The position numbers and the translations under genes were made by a program. From contig NVWT02000005.1 in the NCBI GenBank assembly GCA_002733735.2, forward strand, positions 54,858 to 61,553: a DNA stretch of 6,696 bases, given 5' to 3'. The DNA comes from Robiginitomaculum sp. (GTDB lineage: Bacteria > Pseudomonadota > Alphaproteobacteria > Caulobacterales > Maricaulaceae). A model generated the notes under the pieces. That model worked only from the letters and a program-made list of their open reading frames with translations. It had not been told where the DNA came from and did no database searches. Positions 1-5,560 of this stretch are shown in pieces (position 1 is the first letter of the stretch; each line of letters starts with the position of its first letter).

Positions 1-263
1 GGATTGGCTTTGGCATTAAACTTAAAAATAATAACCAGCAATAAAACTGTAACCAAAATCATTATGGCAGTAATAATAGGCATCAACCAGAAGTTATGAA
101 ATATCTGCATCTGCTCCGCCACTTCGGTAACTGGCGGCTGAAACCCAAACGCCTTGTCTTTTGGCGGGAACTGCTCAAGGTCGGCCATAGCCGAGCTGGA
201 AAAAAGACTGGTCGCTATGCCGGCTCCCAAGATAGATGCCCTTAGGTTTGATGTATATCGCAT
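1..263 (-). CDS. coxB: Cytochrome c oxidase subunit II, N-terminal part (cut by the left window edge)
   Basis: Subunit II of the aa3-type terminal oxidase carries the CuA centre that accepts electrons from cytochrome c; it sits in the inner membrane with a periplasmic domain. Only the first 87 codons are visible. Residues 1-27 form a signal peptide ending SAMA, with cleavage likely before D28. The mature start has the family pattern GFQPPVTEVAEQMQIFHNFW, followed by a strongly hydrophobic first transmembrane helix (about residues 64-80) and the F-K-F-N-A-K-A-N segment that normally follows it. The second helix and the CuA ligands lie outside the window. The ATG at 263-261 is preceded by AGGGG (269-273 on the plus strand) at a good distance, which fixes the start. 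Other cox operon genes should continue leftwards. Identification is by recognising the family sequence; coxB near tldD is common in Alphaproteobacteria. Confidence 0.93.
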   Translation of the reverse strand, partial: MRYTSNLRASILGAGIATSLFSSSAMADLEQFPPKDKAFGFQPPVTEVAEQMQIFHNFWLMPIITAIMILVTVLLLVIIFKFNAKAN

Positions 264-434
264 CTTTGCCCCTATTGTTCTGTTTCGTCTGACTTAACAT
301 CAGAATCCAAATACGGGTACAGGCTACCACTGTAAAAGAAGTAATAGAATCTAGCCCACCCAGCTAGAACAGTTTGTTGCGAAAATACGGCAAAAAGGCA
401 AGCAAAATTTGTGAATAAACTCACTGTAATTTGT

Positions 435-470
435 TAAAATCAAAGTTTTATGGTACTAGAACACCATAAA
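435..470 (+). promoter_or_regulatory. Candidate -10 box and 8-bp inverted repeat upstream of the TPR gene
   Basis: A TAAAAT hexamer (435-440) matches a -10 box at five of six positions, but no good -35 box stands at the right distance. Just after it is a perfect inverted repeat, TTTATGGT (447-454) and ACCATAAA (463-470), separated by 8 nt. It would fall at or near the transcription start and about 53 nt before the TPR start codon. It could be an operator or a hairpin at the 5' end of the mRNA. The repeat is seen directly; any regulatory role is inference. Confidence 0.3.
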
Positions 471-523
471 CTTATGAAATCGGTCTTTTGCCCCAGCGCT
501 AAGCTACGCAATAAGGAAATGTT

Positions 524-1087
524 ATGAAATATGCAAAGCCACTAATTGCCCTATCAGGAATTCTATTTGTCTTCTCATTTTCCAGCACAGCCAGCGCTGG
601 GTCACTGATTATGGGCGAGAGTCTTGGTGCCTCATGCTATCAGGAAGCCAAGCAAGGCCGTAGCGGACGTGATGCAATAGCTATTTGTGATTTAGCTATA
701 AATGATACAATAATGAGAAAGCCCGACCAAGCCGCAACTTATGTAAACCGGGGCATTGTGCGCTCATCAAGTGGCGACCTAAACGGCGCAATAAGTGACT
801 ATAACAAGGCATTGCAAATAAATCCGCAAATGGCCGAAGCCTTTGCCAATCGCGGGACCGTTTTTATACGGCAGGCAAATTACACAAAAGCTCTGGCAGA
901 ATTGGATCGCGCATTATCATTGCAATTGGAACAACCAGCCGTCGTTTATTATAACCGCGCCATAGTTCACGAGCGTCTTGGCGATATAACCGGTGCCTAT
1001 AAGGATTATTTGAAAGCCACAGAGCTAAAACCTAACTGGCAACAACCAAGAACTGAGTTAATCCGTTTCTCAGTACAATCCAACTAA
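524..1087 (+). CDS. Exported tetratricopeptide-repeat (TPR) protein
   Basis: The product is 187 residues long. Residues 1-25 are a signal peptide (positive start, hydrophobic core, ASA before G26), so the mature protein is probably periplasmic. At least three consecutive TPR units are visible at about residues 70-102, 104-136 and 138-171, with the usual N-R-G/N-R-A, G-D-x-x-G-A and A-L/A-T-x-L-x-P positions. A weaker helical pair around C38-C55 may be a degenerate first unit, and the two cysteines could form a disulfide. TPRs form a superhelix that binds protein partners; the partner is unknown. AAGGA at 513-517, 6 nt before the ATG, supports the start. The gene lies between coxB (divergent) and an unrelated exported protein gene (convergent). 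A role near oxidase assembly would be guilt by association only. No catalytic motif is visible. Confidence 0.9.
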   Translation: MKYAKPLIALSGILFVFSFSSTASAGSLIMGESLGASCYQEAKQGRSGRDAIAICDLAINDTIMRKPDQAATYVNRGIVRSSSGDLNGAISDYNKALQINPQMAEAFANRGTVFIRQANYTKALAELDRALSLQLEQPAVVYYNRAIVHERLGDITGAYKDYLKATELKPNWQQPRTELIRFSVQSN

Positions 1088-1120
1088 AGAGTATATTTTT
1101 ATAATTCTCTGACAAAGCGG

Positions 1121-1138
1121 CTTGCAGGTTTGTAATTC
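1121..1138 (+). repeat. 18-nt direct repeat, copy 1
   Basis: CTTGCAGGTTTGTAATTC occurs here, 34 nt after the TPR stop codon, and again exactly at 1989-2006, in the leader of tldD. The copies are in the same orientation and 868 nt apart. Similarity outside the 18 nt is weak. The pair brackets the two hairpins and the unknown exported protein gene. Confidence 0.8.
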
Positions 1139-1149
1139 CAGACCACCGC

Positions 1150-1174
1150 CGGACGGGGTTTATAACCCCGTTCG
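1150..1174. repeat. GC-rich hairpin, copy 1 of a pair
   Basis: An inverted repeat with 11-bp arms (1150-1160 and 1164-1174, one G-T wobble as RNA) and a 3-nt loop TAT. The central part ACGGGGTT/AACCCCGT is perfect. The arms are nearly the same as those of the hairpin at 1223-1246. It lies between convergent genes, which suits a terminator or a REP-like palindromic element. Downstream on the plus strand there are only broken T stretches, so an intrinsic terminator is possible but not clear. Confidence 0.6.
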
Positions 1175-1222
1175 AAACGTTTTCAACCTTTTCTGCAAGG
1201 TGATCGGGTCGATTGAAACCAA

Positions 1223-1246
1223 CAGACGGGGTTCAAACCCCGTCTG
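1223..1246. repeat. GC-rich hairpin, copy 2 of a pair
   Basis: A near-perfect palindrome: CAGACGGGGTT (1223-1233), CA, AACCCCGTCTG (1236-1246). The left arm differs at one position from the left arm of the hairpin at 1150-1174, 73 nt upstream. No T run follows on either strand, so a standard intrinsic terminator is unlikely. The location between convergent genes and the pairing with a second copy resemble REP/BIME-type intergenic elements; this class assignment is inference. Confidence 0.6.
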
Positions 1247-1308
1247 GCAATGGGCACATAATCTTAAGCTACAGGAAGCACTCTCCACTTTACTGAAGCA
1301 AGTCCAAA

Positions 1309-1881
1309 TTATTTAATGCCGGCAGCAGAGAGAGCAACTCTCAATTTTTCAAACTTTTCAGTAGAACTCGTTTGGGCGCACATCAGCCTCCATTGGCTCA
1401 CTAATCTATCGTCTTCGATTTCCATCCAATTTAGGCGCCTTTTGGGTTCTCCTGTTGTAGGGTTTTCACTGTATTCCTCTTCGTAAAGCTTATCAGTCCC
1501 CGGCAGTACTTGAAAAACAGATAACAACCCACCGTAAATTGTCGTCCCTGAAGCTCTCTCAATGTTCTGCCAATGCATTTCTAATAGGTGAGCAATCCCC
1601 GTGGACTCGATGTGATAGATCCGAACTTCTGTTGTTGTTTCCATCACAGATACGGTATACATTTTTGCACCAGAACTTGGGAATAAATCTGATGGTATAT
1701 CGTATGAAAAACCTTCATTTTTAAATACGATTTCAAGATACTGACGACTTTCACCCTCTGGCTTCAAGGGTTGAGCAACACACCCGAAATAAGAATTACT
1801 GTCAGAGCCAATATCTGCAGCCATTGCTGACCACTGCGTTAAGACAAATAGACTCGTAACAATAAGAGCCATTTTTTTCAT
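1309..1881 (-). CDS. Unrecognised exported protein
   Basis: I do not recognise this 190-residue product. From the chosen start it begins MKKMALIVTSLFVLTQWSAMA, a clear signal peptide with cleavage likely after residue 21, so it is probably periplasmic. No lipobox is seen, since no cysteine stands at the cleavage site. The mature part is acidic to neutral and seems rich in beta strands, with two cysteines (about C34 and C168) that could form a disulfide across the domain. No catalytic motif or internal repeat is visible. An upstream in-frame ATG at 1902 would add seven residues (MFKMEIK), but GGAG (plus-strand positions 1888-1891) stands 6 nt before the ATG at 1881, so I prefer the shorter form. 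It converges with the TPR gene, diverges from tldD, and lies within the block bounded by the 18-nt direct repeats. It is probably a real gene because of the signal peptide, ribosome-binding site and promoter. Confidence 0.8.
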   Translation of the reverse strand: MKKMALIVTSLFVLTQWSAMAADIGSDSNSYFGCVAQPLKPEGESRQYLEIVFKNEGFSYDIPSDLFPSSGAKMYTVSVMETTTEVRIYHIESTGIAHLLEMHWQNIERASGTTIYGGLLSVFQVLPGTDKLYEEEYSENPTTGEPKRRLNWMEIEDDRLVSQWRLMCAQTSSTEKFEKLRVALSAAGIK

Positions 1882-1920
1882 TTTAATCTCCATTTTGAAC
1901 ATTGCCGTTTTATTAACCTA

Positions 1921-1949
1921 AATCTAGTTTAGCGGCAGAAATTTGTCTA
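1921..1949 (-). promoter_or_regulatory. Candidate promoter of the unknown exported protein gene
   Basis: Read on the minus strand, TAGACA (1949-1944; five of six against TTGACA) is followed after exactly 17 nt by TAGATT (1926-1921; four of six against TATAAT). Transcription would start near 1914 and give a leader of about 33 nt with the GGAG ribosome-binding site. It overlaps the candidate tldD promoter on the other strand. Based on box matching only. Confidence 0.4.
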
Positions 1950-1973
1950 GACTAAGTCTTCGGTTTGTATACT
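1943..1973 (+). promoter_or_regulatory. Candidate promoter of tldD
   Basis: TTGTCT (1943-1948) and TATACT (1968-1973) form a -35/-10 pair with a rather long 19-nt spacer. Transcription would start near 1980, so the second copy of the 18-nt repeat (1989-2006) would lie in the leader. The -35 box shares bases with the -35 box of the divergent gene and with the palindrome GTCTAGAC (1945-1952). Weak evidence. Confidence 0.33.
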
Positions 1974-1988
1974 TTAGCAATAAACAGC

Positions 1989-2006
1989 CTTGCAGGTTTG
2001 TAATTC
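1989..2006 (+). repeat. 18-nt direct repeat, copy 2 (tldD leader)
   Basis: Exact copy of 1121-1138, ending 18 nt before the tldD start codon. The core GGTTTGTAA resembles half of the palindromic cores in the hairpins at 1150-1174 and 1223-1246 (GGTTTATAACC and GGTTCAAACC), so all may derive from one family of intergenic elements. That link is inference. Confidence 0.75.
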
Positions 2007-2024
2007 TGCGCTAAACCTTGCGCC

Positions 2025-3443
2025 ATGACAAATATTCCTGATCCATTTGCCAACACAGACCTTTCACTCGAGCAAGCCCAAAGCGGGGTTGAGGACGCAC
2101 TTACCGGAGCCGACGATGGCGAGCTGTATATAGAGCAAAGCGTCTCGGAGAGCTTCGGCTTTGATGATGGTAGACTTAAAAATGCCAGTTATGACAGCTC
2201 TAGAGGCTTTGGTTTAAGACGGGTAATAGGCGATGCAACCGGCTTTGCCCACGCCACAGAAATGACGCCAGCTGCATTAACTCGCGCTGCCAATGCCGTG
2301 CGCGGTGCCGACCGAGGTTTAACCGGAAGCTGGGCGGACAATCCCGTCAGAACCAACGACCGGCTTTATGAAGATATTGACCCAACATTATCGCCGGGCT
2401 TTGCTGTTAAATCTGCATTATTGCAAGAAATAGACACTTATTTACGCGCCGCTGACCCACGAGTTATTCAGGTTTCCGCCTCTTTAGCCGCCGAACAGTC
2501 AAATATTACAATTTTACGCCCAAACATGGATCCGATCTTTGACCAACGTCCATTAGTGCGTATCGGCATATCGGTTACGGTCGAGCAAAGTGGCCGCCGC
2601 GAAACCGGATCTGCCGGTGCTGGTGGTAGAACATCATATCAACAATGGATCAGTACAACTAACTGGAAAACCATGGCTGATGAAGCATTACGCCAAGCAA
2701 TCATCAACCTTGATTCAATAGATATTGCTGGCGGCGAGATGGAAGTGGTTCTTGGCCCTGGCTGGCCGGGGATTTTGTTCCACGAAGCAGTTGGTCACGG
2801 CCTTGAGGGTGATTTCAACCGCAAAGGCGAGAGCGTATTTAGTGGCAAAATTGGTGAACAAGTAGCGGCCAAAGGCGTAACATTAGTTGATGATGGAACC
2901 ATACAAAACCGCCGTGGCTCACTAACCGTTGATGATGAAGGCACTCCAACCAACCGCACAGTTTTAATCGAAGACGGCATCTTAAAAGGCTATATGCAAG
3001 ATCGGCAAAATGCCCGCCTTATGGGTGTCAAAAGCACCGGTAATGGCAGGCGCGAAAGCTTTGCCTGCCCACCAATGCCGCGCATGACTAATACTATTGT
3101 TGAAAACGGTAAAGATGATCCGGCTGAAATTCTGGCTTCATTAAAAAACGGACTTTATGCGGTTAATTTTGGCGGCGGTCAGGTTGATATTACTTCGGGT
3201 AAATTTGTCTTTCAATGCACCCTTGCCTATCTGGTGAAGAACGGCAAAATCGAAGCACCGGTCAAAGGCGCAACCTTAATCGGCGATGGCGCAACTGCAT
3301 TAAAGCAGATCTCGATGATCGGTAATGACATGGCACTTGACCCCGGCGTTGGGGTTTGCGGTAAAGCCGGCCAAGGCGTTCCGGTGGGCGTTGGCCAGCC
3401 GACGTTGAAAATCGGCGGCCTTACCGTTGGCGGCGCTGGTTAA
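2025..3443 (+). CDS. tldD: Metalloprotease TldD
   Basis: TldD is a cytosolic zinc metallopeptidase that works as a heterodimer with TldE/PmbA. In E. coli the pair removes the leader of microcin B17 and degrades unfolded peptides such as the CcdA antitoxin. The product has 472 residues, normal for the family. The N-terminal substrate-cleft domain fills about residues 1-230. The HExxxH zinc site, HEAVGHGLEGD, starts at H253, with E254 as catalytic base and H258 as second ligand. C445, in the C-terminal GVCGKAGQGVPV segment, is the expected third ligand. Motifs such as TVDDEGTPTNRT and GKFVFQC also fit. The partner tldE/pmbA is not in the window and is often unlinked. No clear Shine-Dalgarno sequence precedes the ATG, yet the protein aligns with the family from its first residues. 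It ends 30 nt before the convergent methyltransferase gene. It appears complete and intact. Confidence 0.96.
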   Translation: MTNIPDPFANTDLSLEQAQSGVEDALTGADDGELYIEQSVSESFGFDDGRLKNASYDSSRGFGLRRVIGDATGFAHATEMTPAALTRAANAVRGADRGLTGSWADNPVRTNDRLYEDIDPTLSPGFAVKSALLQEIDTYLRAADPRVIQVSASLAAEQSNITILRPNMDPIFDQRPLVRIGISVTVEQSGRRETGSAGAGGRTSYQQWISTTNWKTMADEALRQAIINLDSIDIAGGEMEVVLGPGWPGILFHEAVGHGLEGDFNRKGESVFSGKIGEQVAAKGVTLVDDGTIQNRRGSLTVDDEGTPTNRTVLIEDGILKGYMQDRQNARLMGVKSTGNGRRESFACPPMPRMTNTIVENGKDDPAEILASLKNGLYAVNFGGGQVDITSGKFVFQCTLAYLVKNGKIEAPVKGATLIGDGATALKQISMIGNDMALDPGVGVCGKAGQGVPVGVGQPTLKIGGLTVGGAG

Positions 3444-3471
3444 GAGCATATCTAAACAAAACACCTCTTAA
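3440..3471. terminator. Weak inverted repeat between the convergent tldD and methyltransferase genes
   Basis: TTAAGAG (3440-3446, containing the tldD stop codon) and CTCTTAA (3465-3471) are inverted repeats with an 18-nt loop. The gap between the converging genes is only 30 nt. The stem is AT-rich and no long T run follows, so terminator function is a weak guess. Confidence 0.2.
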
Positions 3472-3473
3472 AT

Positions 3474-4715
3474 TTAGTTCACGCCACTTATATCATCAAG
3501 TTCATTTAATAATCTAACAATACTACGCCCAATAGCATAAGATAAATTGACCGGAACCGCATTGCCGATTTGCTTATATTGCTGACCAACCGAGCCGGCA
3601 AATTCCCAACCATCAGGGAATGTTTGAACTCTTGCATATTCCCTCACTGTTAAGGGGCGCGTTTCCTCTGGGTGGCATCTTTCGGTTTGTTTTTGTGCCG
3701 GAGAACATGTGAGCGTAAGGCTTGGTTCGTCCCATGATAATCTACGCGCCATGCCAGTTTTTCCACCACCAAGGAAATAACTTTTTTGCATATATTCACG
3801 CTGCAAATCATCAGGCAAATCTTTCCAATACCCTCCTTGCGGAACATGGTTGATTATTTCCGCCTTTCTCTTAGGATATTTTTGACCCGGCGATGTTGGC
3901 ACATCACAATCATATAGCTCGCCAGACTGTAATGCATCTTTGAGCGTCATGATACGCTTGTAAGGAGACGGCCAAGCAAATTCAACCTGATCTGCAAGGT
4001 CATTTCTTATACCAATAATAAATAGCCGTTCTCGTTTTTGTGGAACTTGATAAAAAATTGCTTTTAGTATCTTTGGCTCAACCAAAGTATAGCCTAACTC
4101 CGCAAAAACTTCTCGAATGGTATTAAGCGTGCGTCCCTCATCATGAGAAACTAACCCTCTTACATTTTCAGCAATAAAGATTTTCGGTGAACACTCCTGT
4201 AGCGCTCGACCAAATTCAAAAAACAATGTTCCTCTGGTATCCTCAAACCCTAATTTATTTCCAGCATATGAAAAGGCCTGACAAGGAAACCCTCCGGACA
4301 AAACGTCAACTTCTTCGGCATATTTTAGAAAATCTATATCTGAGACGTCACCTTCTATTACATTCCAATTTGGTCTGTTTATTTTTAAAGTGGCACAAGC
4401 ATGGCGATCTATCTCATTTAACATCATCGTGTGTAAACCAGCTTTTTCCAGACCAAGAGCAAGCCCACCTGCTCCGGCAAACAATTCAATGCAATTATAC
4501 TTCCTTGCGGGAGATGTTTTTTTTTCGACATCCCATTTTGTACTAAACATCGCTTTTGCTTGGTCAAATTGCGCAAGCTGCTCTTCTGTATATTCTTTTC
4601 TTCCGGTAAGCGGATTAATAAAAGGTATAAGTTTTTTGTTACGCTCCCATTGACCAACATTGGATTTACTCACGGATAAAATGTCGGCCACTTGTGCCAA
4701 TGAAAAAGTATTCAT
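3474..4715 (-). CDS. DNA (cytosine-5) methyltransferase of a Type II restriction-modification system, with N-terminal helix-turn-helix
   Basis: The 413-residue protein transfers a methyl group from S-adenosylmethionine to C5 of cytosine and so protects host DNA from the endonuclease encoded next to it. The C5-methyltransferase motifs are present in order: motif I ELFAGAGGLALGLE (77-90), motif IV GGFPCQAFS with catalytic C145, motif VI ENVRG (183-187), motif VIII QKRERLFIIGIR (226-237), a target-recognition region (about 245-320), motif IX R-R-L-S-W-D-E-P-S-L-T-L-T (324-336) and motif X QIGNAVP (382-388). Residues 1-60 are an added domain that looks like a MerR-type helix-turn-helix (SLAQVADILSVSKSNVGQWER, then RKEYTEEQLAQF). 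Such N-terminal domains regulate transcription in several C5 methyltransferases. The start codon overlaps the endonuclease stop as ATGA, and the Shine-Dalgarno sequence is poor, which suggests translational coupling. The target is probably GGNCC because of the partner. The gene is intact. Confidence 0.94.
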   Translation of the reverse strand: MNTFSLAQVADILSVSKSNVGQWERNKKLIPFINPLTGRKEYTEEQLAQFDQAKAMFSTKWDVEKKTSPARKYNCIELFAGAGGLALGLEKAGLHTMMLNEIDRHACATLKINRPNWNVIEGDVSDIDFLKYAEEVDVLSGGFPCQAFSYAGNKLGFEDTRGTLFFEFGRALQECSPKIFIAENVRGLVSHDEGRTLNTIREVFAELGYTLVEPKILKAIFYQVPQKRERLFIIGIRNDLADQVEFAWPSPYKRIMTLKDALQSGELYDCDVPTSPGQKYPKRKAEIINHVPQGGYWKDLPDDLQREYMQKSYFLGGGKTGMARRLSWDEPSLTLTCSPAQKQTERCHPEETRPLTVREYARVQTFPDGWEFAGSVGQQYKQIGNAVPVNLSYAIGRSIVRLLNELDDISGVN

Positions 4716-5470
4716 AGCGATATATCCAACTCACCAAATCCTTCATATTTCTCAAATGCTAGAAGATATAAGCTCTGAAGCAAGTTCCCTGAAGTGCTTT
4801 CAAGTTCTTTCAAAACAGTATTTTCTATTGCAACGTCTTCTAGGCCGTTGACAGCATCTGAAATTATCAAAGGTAGTTTTTCACACAATTTTTTAAAAGA
4901 TTGTGGATCACCTGTTACTAATTCATAAAATTTATCTATAGAAACACGGCGTATATTTTCGTTTTCAAAACGCTCACCATTAAGGCTTATCTTCCATACT
5001 TTATTTTGACTATTTTTTGCTATTACTTCCACTAACATACAAGTAGCCGATGAGTTTCTTAAAATCTTGTCTTGCATTTTTATATAAGTTTTTTGTGCTG
5101 AAGAAGAGTTCATCGTATTATGTTTGTTCTTCAACTCTACAAAGTAATTATCTTCCAAATTAACAATATCATAACCGCTCTCTGGCACGTGCCAGCCAGC
5201 ACCTAAATGCCCAAAGATATTTTGATGGAAGTACCCAATATGATTGTTATTGGTCTTGTCAATTTGTCGTAATACTTCATTCTCAATAATATCAGACAAA
5301 TTTTTACCATAGACTTTAGCATCAAAAGTAAGCTTGATTGGGTCAATAAGGTTCTTATTGAAATTGCTTAAATCGATGATACTTATAGATTGTCTATACT
5401 TTTCAACAGTCTCCATAACATGCTGTAAAATAAGCTCATCAGTTATAAAACCTAAATTATAATTAGCCAT
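4712..5470 (-). CDS. Type II restriction endonuclease, Eco47II family (predicted GGNCC)
   Basis: The 252-residue protein resembles R.Eco47II over much of its length; I recognise the segments YNLGFITDE, DPIKLTFDAKVY, NHIGYFHQNIF and ELKNKHNTMNSSSAQKTYIKMQ. This family cuts double-stranded DNA at GGNCC unless it is methylated. A PD-(D/E)XK core is visible as D101 (in SGYDIVN), then E112-L-K114, with K116 and N118 nearby. The ATG at 5470 is preceded by AAGGGG (plus-strand 5478-5483) 7 nt away, which supports the start. The gene lies 90 nt downstream of ettA in the same direction and just before its methyltransferase, with a 4-nt overlap. It is strikingly AT-rich: the 60 bases from 4921 have 30% GC against 50% for the 60 bases from 2341 in tldD. 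This suggests horizontal transfer. The family is recognised from memory; the cleavage site is inferred. Confidence 0.88.
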   Translation of the reverse strand: MANYNLGFITDELILQHVMETVEKYRQSISIIDLSNFNKNLIDPIKLTFDAKVYGKNLSDIIENEVLRQIDKTNNNHIGYFHQNIFGHLGAGWHVPESGYDIVNLEDNYFVELKNKHNTMNSSSAQKTYIKMQDKILRNSSATCMLVEVIAKNSQNKVWKISLNGERFENENIRRVSIDKFYELVTGDPQSFKKLCEKLPLIISDAVNGLEDVAIENTVLKELESTSGNLLQSLYLLAFEKYEGFGELDISL

Positions 5471-5479
5471 TTCACTGCC

Positions 5480-5508
5480 CCTTCAGATGAGTAATGCCCT
5501 TCTGAAGG
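5480..5508 (-). promoter_or_regulatory. Inverted repeat covering the endonuclease ribosome-binding site
   Basis: CCTTCAGA (5480-5487) and TCTGAAGG (5501-5508) are perfect 8-bp inverted repeats with a 13-nt spacer. In the endonuclease mRNA the arm nearest the gene supplies AAGG of the AAGGGG ribosome-binding site, so folding would hide it. As DNA the same repeat is a plausible operator for the helix-turn-helix at the methyltransferase N-terminus. A -10-like TATTAT lies upstream on the minus strand (5552-5547), but without a convincing -35 box. The repeat and its position are seen; both roles are inference. Confidence 0.5.
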
Positions 5509-5560
5509 AAAATTTGCAAGTTCTTTTGTAAAGCTTCTTTGGTGAAATAATAGACTTCAG

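Noticed and set aside
474..527. A 17-codon leader open frame ending in ATGA overlap with the TPR start
   Set aside because: It has no ribosome-binding site and no attenuation-type codon run; the TPR gene has its own good site. Probably chance.
1220..1250. A tRNA T-arm-like sequence (GGGGTTCAAACCCC)
   Set aside because: The stem pairing does not fit a 5-bp T-stem with a 7-nt loop through all positions, and no anticodon, D-arm or acceptor stem can be built around it.
1122..1316. A 64-codon plus-strand open frame over the hairpin region
   Set aside because: It reads straight through the two hairpins and the direct repeat, has no ribosome-binding site, gives a protein without family features, and ends inside the convergent gene.
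1882..1902. Upstream ATG at 1902 as the start of the unknown exported protein
   Set aside because: It would place MFKMEIK before an ordinary signal peptide, and GGAG stands correctly for the ATG at 1881 instead.
4187..4653. Plus-strand open frames opposite the methyltransferase gene
   Set aside because: They are antisense shadows of a well-supported coding region and show no family features.
3444..5560. A new defence system beyond restriction-modification
   Set aside because: Only the endonuclease and methyltransferase are present; both neighbours are housekeeping genes and no third accessory gene is visible.
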